In this document: one piece after another, positions 9,403 to 18,300 of the stretch | Position numbering within the stretch: the stretch's first letter is position 1 | Layout: every line of letters begins with the position of its first letter | Assembly (NCBI GenBank): GCA_946402275.1 | Contig: CAMIVY010000013.1 | Location: 1-64,000, forward strand | From: an uncultured Prevotella sp. | GTDB taxonomy: Bacteria > Bacteroidota > Bacteroidia > Bacteroidales > Bacteroidaceae | Reading direction: 5' to 3' | DNA length: 64,000 nt | Notes under the pieces: model-generated | Seen by the model: only the letters and a program-made list of their open reading frames with translations | Databases searched by the model: none | What the model was told of the DNA's origin: nothing | Made by a program: the position numbers and the translations under genes

Positions 9403-10605
9403 ATGGAAGTACTTATTAAAAGGCATCTTAATAGGATGCAGACCGTAAAACTCGATTTCGTCAGAAGTTTGATGGATGATATTGACTGGAATGAACGTCT
9501 GTTGATGATTAAAGGCCAGAAAGGAGTTGGGAAGACGACGCTCATGACTCAGCGCATCATGCAAGTGTTTGGACCCACTAACACTTCGGATGTGCTATAC
9601 GTCAGCTTGGATAACATTTATTTCGGCACGCATCAACTTCTGGACTTTATTGAGCAATTTCACGCGCAGGGCGGCAGGTGGCTGTTTCTGGATGAGGTGC
9701 ATAAATACAAAGGATGGAGCGTGGAAATCAAGAATGCATACGATGAGTTCGAGGATATGCACTTTGTGTTGAGTGGCTCGTCTTTGGTAAACCTAAATGA
9801 AGGGGAAGCTGATTTGTCGCGTCGCTGTATTACATATACCATGCAAGGGCTTTCGTTCAGAGAGTATCTGAGGATGTTCCATCAGAAAGAGTTCCGGAAG
9901 ATGTCGCTTCAGGAAATCTTAGCTGAAGGTAACAGCTTGTGTGCAGAGGTGAATGCACAATTGCGTCCGCTACCACTCTTTTCGGAGTATCTACGTTATG
10001 GGTACTACCCTTTCCTGAAAGAGGGGCAAAACAATTACTATATTCGCATAGAGAATATCGTCAATGCTATCATTGAGGAAGAACTGCCCCAATTGAGAAA
10101 ACTGGATGTGGGAAATATCCGAAAGGCGAAAGCTCTGTTAGGTATCCTTTCGTCAGGTGTTCCTTATACTGTCGATACAACGAAGTTGTCATCAATGGCT
10201 GAGATTTCGCGCAATACGTTGTTGCAGTATCTGCAGAATCTCAGTGAAGCACGTCTCATTCAATTACTTTATTCTGATGTCACTAACGTAAAACGATTGC
10301 AGAAGCCAGACAAAATCTATATTGAAAACACCAATTTGCTGCATGCCCTTGCCAACACTCAAGTTAATGAAGGCACGGAGAGAGAAGTGTTTTTCATCAA
10401 TCAGCTGTCAGCATGTCATGTGGTAGAGTATAGCAAGACATCTGCCGATTTCACGATAGATCACCAATACACCATAGAGGTAGGAGGACGTTCAAAGGAC
10501 GGCAAGCAGATTGCGGGTATTAACAACAGTTTTATCGCCTCTACTGACGAGGAGTATGTGCTTGGAAACAAAATCCCTTTATGGCTGTTCGGTTTCTTAT
10601 ATTAA
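9403..10605 (+). CDS. AAA-type ATP-binding protein, DUF4143 family
   Basis: This 400-residue protein has a Walker A motif GQKGVGKTT at about 38-46 and a Walker B LFLDEVH at about 94-100, followed by a LSGSS sensor-like segment. The C-terminal half (about 200-385) has the winged-helix and nuclease-like layout of DUF4143 proteins, ending with an E-x-G-x-K-like stretch (TIEVGGRSKDGKQ). Family members are common accessory genes in Bacteroidetes and their cellular role is not settled. The gene stands alone between a divergent giant surface-protein gene and argS, has its own promoter, and is preceded by an unusual set of four palindromes that may control it. It is slightly AT-richer than its neighbours, which fits an accessory gene. 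The start at 9403 fits the promoter spacing. Confidence 0.85.
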   Translation: MEVLIKRHLNRMQTVKLDFVRSLMDDIDWNERLLMIKGQKGVGKTTLMTQRIMQVFGPTNTSDVLYVSLDNIYFGTHQLLDFIEQFHAQGGRWLFLDEVHKYKGWSVEIKNAYDEFEDMHFVLSGSSLVNLNEGEADLSRRCITYTMQGLSFREYLRMFHQKEFRKMSLQEILAEGNSLCAEVNAQLRPLPLFSEYLRYGYYPFLKEGQNNYYIRIENIVNAIIEEELPQLRKLDVGNIRKAKALLGILSSGVPYTVDTTKLSSMAEISRNTLLQYLQNLSEARLIQLLYSDVTNVKRLQKPDKIYIENTNLLHALANTQVNEGTEREVFFINQLSACHVVEYSKTSADFTIDHQYTIEVGGRSKDGKQIAGINNSFIASTDEEYVLGNKIPLWLFGFLY

Positions 10606-10640
10606 ACTTTCAAAACATGTACGATAATAGTTGAGCAAAC

Positions 10641-10792
10641 ATTTCGCTCGATTTGCACTACCTTTGACTTCGTCGAAGGTACTTTCGCTCGCTTATTCGT
10701 ACTTTGAGTTGATTTCTCAACTCGAAGGTAGGCTGCATCTCGGAAATATCCAAATAAATTTGGTATTTCGCTCGATTTGCACTACCTTTGCA
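10641..10792 (+). repeat. Duplicated promoter-cassette repeat upstream of argS
   Basis: Two copies of a 26-base block (ATTTCGCTCGATTTGCAC followed by TACCTTTG) end at 10666 and 10790. Between them is the block CTCGAAGGTAGGCTGCATCT (10721-10740). The same three-part architecture occurs in inverted orientation at 27353-27507, upstream of tRNA-Arg. Each block ends in a TACCTTTG -7 element. The copy next to argS also has the TTTG -33 box. Confidence 0.75.
10759..10790 (+). promoter_or_regulatory. Promoter of argS
   Basis: TTTG at 10759-10762, a 20-base spacer and TACCTTTG at 10783-10790 form a perfect Bacteroidetes promoter. Transcription should start near 10797, leaving a leader of about 15 bases before the ATG at 10812. 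A TTG at 10788 lies inside the -7 element and cannot be the translation start. Confidence 0.85.
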
Positions 10793-10811
10793 GACGCTTA
10801 ACGTTAAGAAT

Positions 10812-12590
10812 ATGAAGATAGAACAACAGATAATGGCAGCTGCACAAGCTGCTGTAAAGGCATTGTATGGACAGGACGTGCCCGAGAAGATGGTGCAACT
10901 GCAGAAGACACGCAGTGAGTTTGAAGGTAGCCTGACCCTCGTAGTATTCCCCTTTGTAAAGATGGCTCGCAAGAGTCCTGAGCAGACTGGTCAGGAGATT
11001 GGCCAGTATCTGATGGACAACTGTGAGGCTGTCAGCAAATTCAACGTGGTGAAGGGTTTCCTGAACCTGAGCATCGCTGACGCAGCATGGCTCAACCTGC
11101 TGGCAGACATCGACAAAGACGAGCACTATGGCGAGAAGCAGGCTACTGACCAGAGCCCGCTCGTGATGATAGAATACTCTTCACCCAACACCAACAAACC
11201 CCTGCACCTGGGACATGTTCGCAACAACCTGCTGGGATGGTCACTGGCTCAGATTATGCAAGCCAACGGCAACAAGGTGGTAAAGACAAACATCGTGAAC
11301 GACCGTGGTATCCACATCTGCAAGTCGATGCTGGCTTGGCTGAAATGGGGCAACGGGGAGACACCTGAAACCAGCGGAAAAAAGGGTGACCACTTGATTG
11401 GCGACTACTACGTTGCCTTCGACAAGCACTATCGCGAGGAGATTAAGGAACTCGTGGCTCAGGGTATGGACGAGGAACAGGCCAAGCAGGAGGCTCCGCT
11501 CATCAAGGAAGCCCACGAAATGCTGGTGAAATGGGAACAGAACGACCCTGAAGTCCGCGCTCTTTGGGAGAAAATGAACTCTTGGGTATATGCCGGTTTC
11601 GACGAGACTTACCAGAAGATGGGTGTTTCGTTCGACAAGATATACTATGAGAGCCAGACCTACCTGAAGGGTAAGGCTAAAGTGGAAGAAGGACTGGCTA
11701 AAGGCTTGTTCGAACGTCACGAAGACAACTCGGTATGGGCAGACCTCACCAACGAGGGACTGGACCAGAAACTCTTGCTGCGCAGCGATGGTACCAGCGT
11801 ATATATGACGCAGGACATCGGTACCGCTGAGATGCGCTTCCAGGACTACCCCATCGACAAGATGATCTATGTCGTTGGTAACGAACAGAACTACCACTTC
11901 CAGGTGCTCAGCATCTTGCTGGACCGTCTGGGCTTCAAGTGGGGTAAGGAATTGACACACTTCTCTTACGGCATGGTGGAACTGCCTAATGGTAAGATGA
12001 AGAGCCGTGAGGGCACCGTTGTCGATGCAGACGATTTGATGCAACTGATGGTGGACGATGCCTATAAGACATCGATGGAACTGGGCAAGTTCGCTGATAT
12101 GTCCGAGGAGGAGCGTCGCGAGATAGCCCGCATCGTTGGTATGGGAGCACTCAAATACTTCATCCTGAAGGTTGATGCCCGCAAGAACATGCTGTTCAAC
12201 CCCGAGGAAAGTATTGACTTCAACGGCAACACAGGTCCATTCATCCAATATACCTATGCCCGTATCCGCAGCATCCTGCGGAAAGCGACAAATATAACTA
12301 GTCTTTCTAGTGCAACTAGTCTTTCTAGCAAGGAGGTAGAACTCATTCAGAAGATGAGCGAGTATGGCGCTGCCGTAGAGCAGGCAGGCAAGGACTATTC
12401 ACCTTCCGGCATTGCCAACTACTGCTATGAGCTTACCAAGGTGTTCAACCAGTTCTACCACGACTACTCCATTCTGAACGAGCCCGATGAACAGAAAAAA
12501 GCTGTGCGCTTGATGCTCGCCAAGAACGTGGCCAAGATTATCAAGAACAGCATGGCACTGCTGGGTATCGAGGTGCCCGAGCGCATGTAA
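10812..12590 (+). CDS. argS: Arginyl-tRNA synthetase
   Basis: Class I aminoacyl-tRNA synthetase that charges tRNA-Arg with arginine in the cytoplasm. The 592-residue protein has an N-terminal Add-1-like domain (about 1-110), the HIGH signature as HLGH at about 132-135 within SPNTNKPLHLGHVRNN, and the KMSKS equivalent as KMKSREG near 395-401. The DALR anticodon-binding region starts near residue 475 (GPFIQYTYARIRS). Length is normal for the family. The ATG at 10812 is chosen because the promoter -7 box ends at 10790. An oddity is a serine-rich linker at residues about 495-507 encoded by two 18-base repeats containing small CTAG hairpins. The same promoter cassette precedes the tRNA-Arg(CCT) gene in this window. 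Confidence 0.97.
   Translation: MKIEQQIMAAAQAAVKALYGQDVPEKMVQLQKTRSEFEGSLTLVVFPFVKMARKSPEQTGQEIGQYLMDNCEAVSKFNVVKGFLNLSIADAAWLNLLADIDKDEHYGEKQATDQSPLVMIEYSSPNTNKPLHLGHVRNNLLGWSLAQIMQANGNKVVKTNIVNDRGIHICKSMLAWLKWGNGETPETSGKKGDHLIGDYYVAFDKHYREEIKELVAQGMDEEQAKQEAPLIKEAHEMLVKWEQNDPEVRALWEKMNSWVYAGFDETYQKMGVSFDKIYYESQTYLKGKAKVEEGLAKGLFERHEDNSVWADLTNEGLDQKLLLRSDGTSVYMTQDIGTAEMRFQDYPIDKMIYVVGNEQNYHFQVLSILLDRLGFKWGKELTHFSYGMVELPNGKMKSREGTVVDADDLMQLMVDDAYKTSMELGKFADMSEEERREIARIVGMGALKYFILKVDARKNMLFNPEESIDFNGNTGPFIQYTYARIRSILRKATNITSLSSATSLSSKEVELIQKMSEYGAAVEQAGKDYSPSGIANYCYELTKVFNQFYHDYSILNEPDEQKKAVRLMLAKNVAKIIKNSMALLGIEVPERM
12296..12328 (+). repeat. Two 18-bp CTAG hairpin repeats inside argS
   Basis: ACTAG-TCTTT-CTAGT (12297-12311) is a perfect small hairpin, repeated 18 bases later at 12315-12328. 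The unit is six codons, so the frame is kept, and it encodes TSLSSA then TSLSSK. A CTAG-based repeat of the same flavour follows the MaoC-like gene at 28011-28058. Confidence 0.7.
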
Positions 12591-12635
12591 ATAACCCTGC
12601 CTTATTCCGAAATAACCCTGCCTTAATTTTCAATA

Positions 12636-12665
12636 CTCCAAGAGTATTTTGAAATACTCTTGGAG
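12636..12665. repeat. Perfect 14-bp inverted repeat after argS
   Basis: CTCCAAGAGTATTT (12636-12649) and its exact complement (12652-12665) are separated by two bases. A further partial copy (ACTCCAAGAGAAATTTGAA) follows near 12675, and the motif AATAACCCTGCCTTA occurs twice just before. No T-run follows, so this is not an obvious terminator. Confidence 0.6.
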
Positions 12666-12749
12666 AAATTTGAATTACTCCAAGAGAAATTTGAAATTAA
12701 AAATTTATTTTTTTACTTATTCACTTTCGCTTGATTACCCCAAAAAGTA

Positions 12750-12788
12750 AATGCCCCGACTCTTGCGAGCCGGGGCATTTTCTTTTTA
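12750..12788. terminator. Bidirectional terminator between argS and the 12.8 kb secreted-protein gene
   Basis: AATGCCCCG (12750-12758) pairs with CGGGGCATT (12771-12779), with an inner CTC/GAG pair, followed on the + side by TTTTCTTTTT. The two flanking genes converge here, and A/T-rich flanks on both sides suit termination in both directions. Confidence 0.85.
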
Positions 12789-12817
12789 TATAATCAAATT
12801 ACTATTTTCGGATAGTA

Positions 12818-15220
12818 TTATTTAACTATATACTTCTTACCATTCTTGATGTACAGACCCTTCGTCGGATTCATCACGCGTACACCGTTCAGGTCGTAAA
12901 CAACGCCGTCCTTCGTGAAGTCATCTGCCTTCACACTTACGATGCCTGTAGCAGTGTTGTAAGCCTCCTCAGCAGCCTTCAGAGCTTCCGTAGCAGCGAC
13001 CACCTCCTCAGCGGTAGCGTCAGCCTTGGCAGAAACTGCCTTGGCAGCCTCGATAGCGTCGTTCAGAGCCTTACCAGGATCAACGTCGGTAGGATTCGTT
13101 CCCAGCAGCTCAGTAGCAGCAGCAATCTCCTTATCCAGAGCATTCTTAACTACAGCCATAGCATAAGCTTCGCGAGCAGCCTTCAGAGCCTTAGTCTCGA
13201 TATCAATCTCAGCCTGAACTTTACCAACAGGATCAGCAAATAATTCCTCTGCCTTCTCCAGCTCGTCCTTCAGGGCCTTCAGAGCCTCAGGAGCTTCGTC
13301 AGCCGTAGCCAATTCAATAACCCTTGTAGCCTTGTTGATTTCCAACAGCAGACCGTTCGTGTTCAATGTAGGAGCTACGTATGGAATAAGCCAGCGGGCA
13401 TCACCTGTCTTCTCACGGGCAACCATTGAGCTGGCCTCTACGTGGAAGTCGGCGTTGGCAGCGTCAGCAAACTTAACAGCCTCGATGATGCTGTTCTTCA
13501 CAGGCTCATCGGCATCACCAGTGCTCTCTTCTGCAGCAGTGCTAACACCATCGAAGGTAAAGGCATTGTTTTCAACAATCCAAGTGGGGTTCTTACCATT
13601 CTGACCGCCGTTCATGCCCTTGATAACCTGACCGCTCTTGCCACAGTTGACAAAGATGTTATTCTTCACGTCATAGCTCAGCCACTTCTGGTTGCTTTGA
13701 CGATGAGAGAAGAAGTTCTTCGTCTTGGCCAAGTTGTAGAACGTAGAGTTCTGCAGAGAGAATGTCTGCGTCAGGTCTGCACCTGCATCAATAACCTTCT
13801 GACCACTCTGTGAACTGTAGAGAGACTTAGAAGTCGCAGTGAGTGCATAGATAGTAGAATTGCTAATCTCGAACTTCTCGGCTGCGCTACCCTTCGTGAA
13901 GTCGAAGGTGGTGGCGTCACCAGCCTGCTCGATGACAGAGTTGTTTACAATGAACTCCTTAACGAGGAAGTTCTTGCCAGCACTATAGAACAGTGCCTTC
14001 TTCAGACCCTTCACATTAACAGCGTCGAACTTGACGTTATTCTCAACCCAAGCCTTAGGTTCATCCATGACAGCCAGCTCAACGAAGTTACCCTTCAGGG
14101 CTGTAGCGTCAATGTTCACATTCTTGATGATGATATCGTTAGCCACAGTGAAGTTGGTGTTCTCGCCCAGTGTCAGGCTATTACCTGCACCGTCCAGAAC
14201 CAGCGAAATACCAGCAGGAAGTTCGATGGGGCTCTTGACAGCATAGTCTTTGTCCAACGTTACCGTTGCCAAGCCATCAACTGCGTTTTCAATAGCCTTT
14301 TTGACCAGTGCAGCAAACGGATCAGCCTCAACGAAATGGATGACAACAGGATCCAAGCCAGTAACTACAGAAGAGGCATTTGTAAAGTTAATGTCGCTCA
14401 GTGTTACCTTAGCAGGCAAAGTGAAGGTGTTGTCAGCCGTCAACTTAACGGTGAAGATAACTCCTTTGTTCCCTTTAATGGCATCAGCACCCCAGTAGGT
14501 TACTTTCTTGGTGGTGGGATTATAATTGAAAATGGCACCAGTCAGGCGATCATTATTCTTGGTTAACTCAGCAGTAACTCCTGCGGGCAGGTCGATAACA
14601 GCTTCGAAACCAGTGAAGGCAGCTTCGTTGGTCAGGTTAACGTTAAACTCAGCAGTAGTACCGGCAGCAAGTCCTATTTCTGCAGGCTCTGCAGACAAGA
14701 AGTTGGCTCCAAGAGCAGCAGAGGTGCAGGTAACTACAGCATTCTCCATCGTTGCAGCTTCCTTAGTGCCGTCAGCATGCTCAATCTCGAAGTCAGAGAG
14801 CTTGATGATTGATGTTGCAGCCAGCGTTGCACCAGCCTTCACCTTAAAGTAGGCAACAGCACCAGTTGTACCGGTTATCACATTCGAACTCAGCATACCT
14901 CTAAACTTAAAGTATCCGTTGCTGGGCTTGAAGTTGTTCAAAAAGCCGGCAGCACGGGTCTCATCAGCCTTTGTCAACTGATTTGCACCGTATGCATTCT
15001 CTACGACATTAAGTCCTGCGGGCAGGACAATAGTGCCGTCAATACCGCGGATGTCAGTAGCGTCGGTGTCGAAGTTGATGGCAATCTCCACCTCTTCATC
15101 GGCAGCAATGCTGAAATCGCTGATATAGACCTTGTTGTCAGCAGCTGCTGTGATGTTACCCATGACCAGCATGACCATCATGCTCAGCAGTGACTTGAAT
15201 GATGTAATATGTTTCATCAT
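12818..15220 (-). CDS. Secreted protein with cohesin-like repeats, beta-helix and helical tail
   Basis: An 800-residue exported protein. Residues 1-27 are a signal peptide (ends TAAADN). Two cohesin-like beta-sandwich segments follow: one starting KVYISDFSIAADEEVEIAI (about 30-165) and one starting FLSAEPAEIGLAAGTTAEF (about 173-300). Residues about 310-610 resemble the parallel beta-helix of pectate-lyase-like DUF5123/DUF4957 proteins, with repeated short strands such as NVNIDATAL and ISNSTIYAL. Residues about 620-760 are alanine/glutamate-rich helices of FIVAR type. The end (VYDLNGVRV...KGLYIKNGKKYIVK) is the C-terminal tail common in Prevotella secreted proteins and thought to be sorting-related. 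No catalytic residues were identified. It lies just downstream of a dockerin-like giant protein on the same strand, so the two may interact or share transcription. Function is unknown. Confidence 0.85.
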   Translation of the reverse strand: MMKHITSFKSLLSMMVMLVMGNITAAADNKVYISDFSIAADEEVEIAINFDTDATDIRGIDGTIVLPAGLNVVENAYGANQLTKADETRAAGFLNNFKPSNGYFKFRGMLSSNVITGTTGAVAYFKVKAGATLAATSIIKLSDFEIEHADGTKEAATMENAVVTCTSAALGANFLSAEPAEIGLAAGTTAEFNVNLTNEAAFTGFEAVIDLPAGVTAELTKNNDRLTGAIFNYNPTTKKVTYWGADAIKGNKGVIFTVKLTADNTFTLPAKVTLSDINFTNASSVVTGLDPVVIHFVEADPFAALVKKAIENAVDGLATVTLDKDYAVKSPIELPAGISLVLDGAGNSLTLGENTNFTVANDIIIKNVNIDATALKGNFVELAVMDEPKAWVENNVKFDAVNVKGLKKALFYSAGKNFLVKEFIVNNSVIEQAGDATTFDFTKGSAAEKFEISNSTIYALTATSKSLYSSQSGQKVIDAGADLTQTFSLQNSTFYNLAKTKNFFSHRQSNQKWLSYDVKNNIFVNCGKSGQVIKGMNGGQNGKNPTWIVENNAFTFDGVSTAAEESTGDADEPVKNSIIEAVKFADAANADFHVEASSMVAREKTGDARWLIPYVAPTLNTNGLLLEINKATRVIELATADEAPEALKALKDELEKAEELFADPVGKVQAEIDIETKALKAAREAYAMAVVKNALDKEIAAATELLGTNPTDVDPGKALNDAIEAAKAVSAKADATAEEVVAATEALKAAEEAYNTATGIVSVKADDFTKDGVVYDLNGVRVMNPTKGLYIKNGKKYIVK

Positions 15221-15271
15221 AAGGTTTGTTACAAATTAAAAATGTTTAGTTGTTTCTTTATAAATAGAAAT

Positions 15272-15312
15272 GGTGTGCACGGCTTCCGTGTTGCGGACAT
15301 ACCGCGCACACC
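15272..15312 (-). other. Three-way-junction RNA element or attenuated terminator between two secreted-protein genes
   Basis: The outer pair GGTGTG/CACACC (15272-15277 with 15307-15312) encloses two hairpins: CACGG-CTT-CCGTG (15278-15290) and GCGG-ACATA-CCGC (15293-15305). Read on the reverse strand it lies after the stop of the 2,184-residue gene and about 50 bases before the next start. The downstream run (ATTTCTATTTATAAAG) is only weakly U-rich, so it could be a leaky terminator, an mRNA-stabilising structure or a leader element. Confidence 0.5.
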
Positions 15313-15337
15313 TTTCTGATCAGTAGATTGTCAAAGT

Positions 15338-18300
15338 TTACTTCACAACCTTCTTGGTTTCACCATTCTTGCCACGGATGATGTTGATACCCTTCTTGAT
15401 ACCGTTCATCAGCTTACCGCTGAGATCATAGATGAAGTTACCGTCGTTCTTCTCAACAGCGATGGTGCTGATACCTGTGGTATTTCCGCCGAGATTGAAC
15501 TTAACAGCCTCAGCTTTCTCGGTAGCCAGCACGATGTTGGTGAACTGAACGTTACCCTCACCAGCCACTTCAAGGGTCAGCATAGTGCCGTTGTTCTCAA
15601 GCAGGCCGTAACCCACGATGCGGTGAATGTTGCTCAGGTCGTTAGAACGTAACAACTGCAGGTTGGCATTCTCACTCACTACGCTCATGCCGTCACCCAT
15701 CACAACGTCCATCTGGAATGCCAGATAGTCTGTCGTGCTGCTCAACTTGACAGCCAGCATGGTGTTGCCGTTACTCAGCTTAGTAGCCTCTACTGCCATG
15801 TTGCCAGCATCGAAGATGCCGTATGCACGGGCACGGGCACGAACTCCAGCTGCATCAGGATCAGAGCCATCAGGATTCAGACCCATTGACAAGTTGAAGA
15901 TAGCCTGAATATCACCGACATTGATTTCACCGTCACCATTTGCATCGTAAACAGCGAAGTTAGGATCACCGGGTTCAGGAACATTACCGGCGAGCAGATC
16001 CTCAACGAACTGGTCGAAGTCGGCATCGTCCACCGTACCAGTACCTGTGATGTCACCAGGAATAACCTCAGGCTCTGGCTCCAGAATCTCCTCAGCGATG
16101 ATGCGCTTAGCTTCATCAAGATCATTGGACATGTCCTGGATTTGTCCCAGATAATAGTTGAAGCTACCATCAGATACCCTGTTGGTAAGATTGTCACCAT
16201 CGAGGATACCAGCGCCTTTCTCAGTGTGAGCAAATCTATTGATGTTGTTGATGGCGTTCTTGATAGTAGCGGCATCACCAGCGGTGTACTTGCTTGCATC
16301 GTAAGTTACTGCTGCAGCAGCATCAACGAGTGCCTCTACACGAGCCTTCACCTCACGCTGGGCAGCAGAGTTGCGAATGTCATTGATAGTGTTGTATACA
16401 TAGGTTTGAAGTTCTAACAAGTTGTTGCTGTCATCACGCAGAGCCTGAGAAGTACCAGCGGCATAAGCTTCCTCAACCTCCTTCTTGGCATCATCCATCT
16501 TCGTATTGATCTTGTCCATCTTCATTGCGAAATTGTCAAGCGATACGTACTGGTAGTTGTCAGTGTTAGCGAGGTCATCCTTCAATGTATTAATGTCATT
16601 CTCCAGGGTCTCTAATGTATTAACCAATGAAGTGTTGGCTCGATCGTTAGCCTTCCATATGTTATCAGCATATTCTGCCTTTTCGAGCAGTGCATCCACC
16701 TTATTGTCAGCGGCAACGATTTCGGCGTCAAGCTCCTCCTTGTAGAAGCTAATCTGATCCTTCTTGGCCTCGACATTAGCCTTGATGGCTGCAATCTCGT
16801 CCTTCAGAGCAGCAAGGTCGTCGGCATACTTAGTCTGAGTATCCTCAGTGAATGCCTCGAGTGTAGCCTTAGCCTCCAGGTCGGCAACCTTCTGGTTGAG
16901 TGACTCAAGAGCAGCAGCGGCGTCAGCCTGACCAGCTGCAGAAGCACCCTGTACCTCAGCCAGCAAGTCTGCAATCTCACCCTCGAACGGAACAAGGTCT
17001 GTAGCCTTATTCTTTTCGCTATCGTAAGCAACTTTCAGACGACCCTTGATGTCAGCCTGAGCGTCCTTGAAGCCGGCAATCTTGGCCTTAGCCTCGTCGG
17101 TAGTAGCCTCCTTCTCGGCCTCATAGATGGCAGAGGTAATGGTGTTCAGTGCGTCGGTAAGATAGTCAAACTCGGAATCCTTGATATACCTTGCAGATGC
17201 AGCAGTTGCAATCTGACCAGCCATTGCTTCGAACCATGTATCACAACTGACTGAAATACCTTTTTCATTATCCCAGTAAGAGAACTTCGCTCCTGTCTTA
17301 CCATCCAGATAAGCTTTACGTGTAGCAGCAGAAGACCACTCCTTATCATCCTCGAACCATTTCTCTTCATTACTGATTTGCTCAGCATATTGAGACAGTT
17401 CCTTCTTCAACTTACCTGTCACGGCGAGACCCTCGACAGCCTTTTCAGCCTCGGCCTGCTGAGCCTTCAGCTTAGCCAGCTCGGTCATAGCGTCAGCATA
17501 GCTGGTGTCATTAGCCTTAGCCTTGGCATAATCATTTGTCTCGAGCCAGGTCTTCAGATTGTCTCTCATCGTAGTGAAGTTGCCCTCATATCCAAGGGTA
17601 CCAAACTCATGGTCTTCAACCTGCTGAGCGTAATCATTCTTCCAACCAGGAATATTCTCGTTGTAGCTTTCCTCAAAGTTGGCAGAACTCTTACCCAGTG
17701 CCTCAAGATACTCCTTACCGACCGGCAGGTCAGCATCAGCCTGTGCAAACATACCGTCGATTACCTGCTGAGCTTTGACAGTTAAGATGTTATTGATAGA
17801 AGCAGTGATACCGCTAATATTATCCTCTGCTATTACCAGTGCGTTGTCAAGAGCCTTCAAATCTGCCTCGTCACGAGCAGCTTTAATAGCATCCAGCATA
17901 TCCTGTACATCCTCGAACAGTGCGTCAACAGCCTTCGGTTTCAATTGTGAAGCATCGGCTGTGTATCCAGCTATAGCGGTCTTGCCATCTGCGAGCTTGC
18001 TCTTCCACTGATTCAATTCGTTATTTAGAACCCAATCGTTGTCAATATCGTTCTTAACATTGTTCTTATAATTATCGAATGCATTGGTCAGATTGTCTTC
18101 TGTAGCCTTAATAGCTGCCAAATCAGCAGTATTGTCGTACAGTGTGACATCACTCTGAGCCTTGTCGAAATTGTCCTGAGCGGTTGTACCATTGCCATCA
18201 ATGGTGGTTGGGAAGTTGCTAAGCTGCATTCTTACATTGTAAAGCCTCCACTCACTCTCAGCGTTGTCTGCCACCCACTGAGACAGTGCTTCACTCTTGA

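Noticed and set aside
10788..10811. Upstream TTG start for argS
   Set aside because: The codon lies in the promoter -7 element and cannot be transcribed from it.
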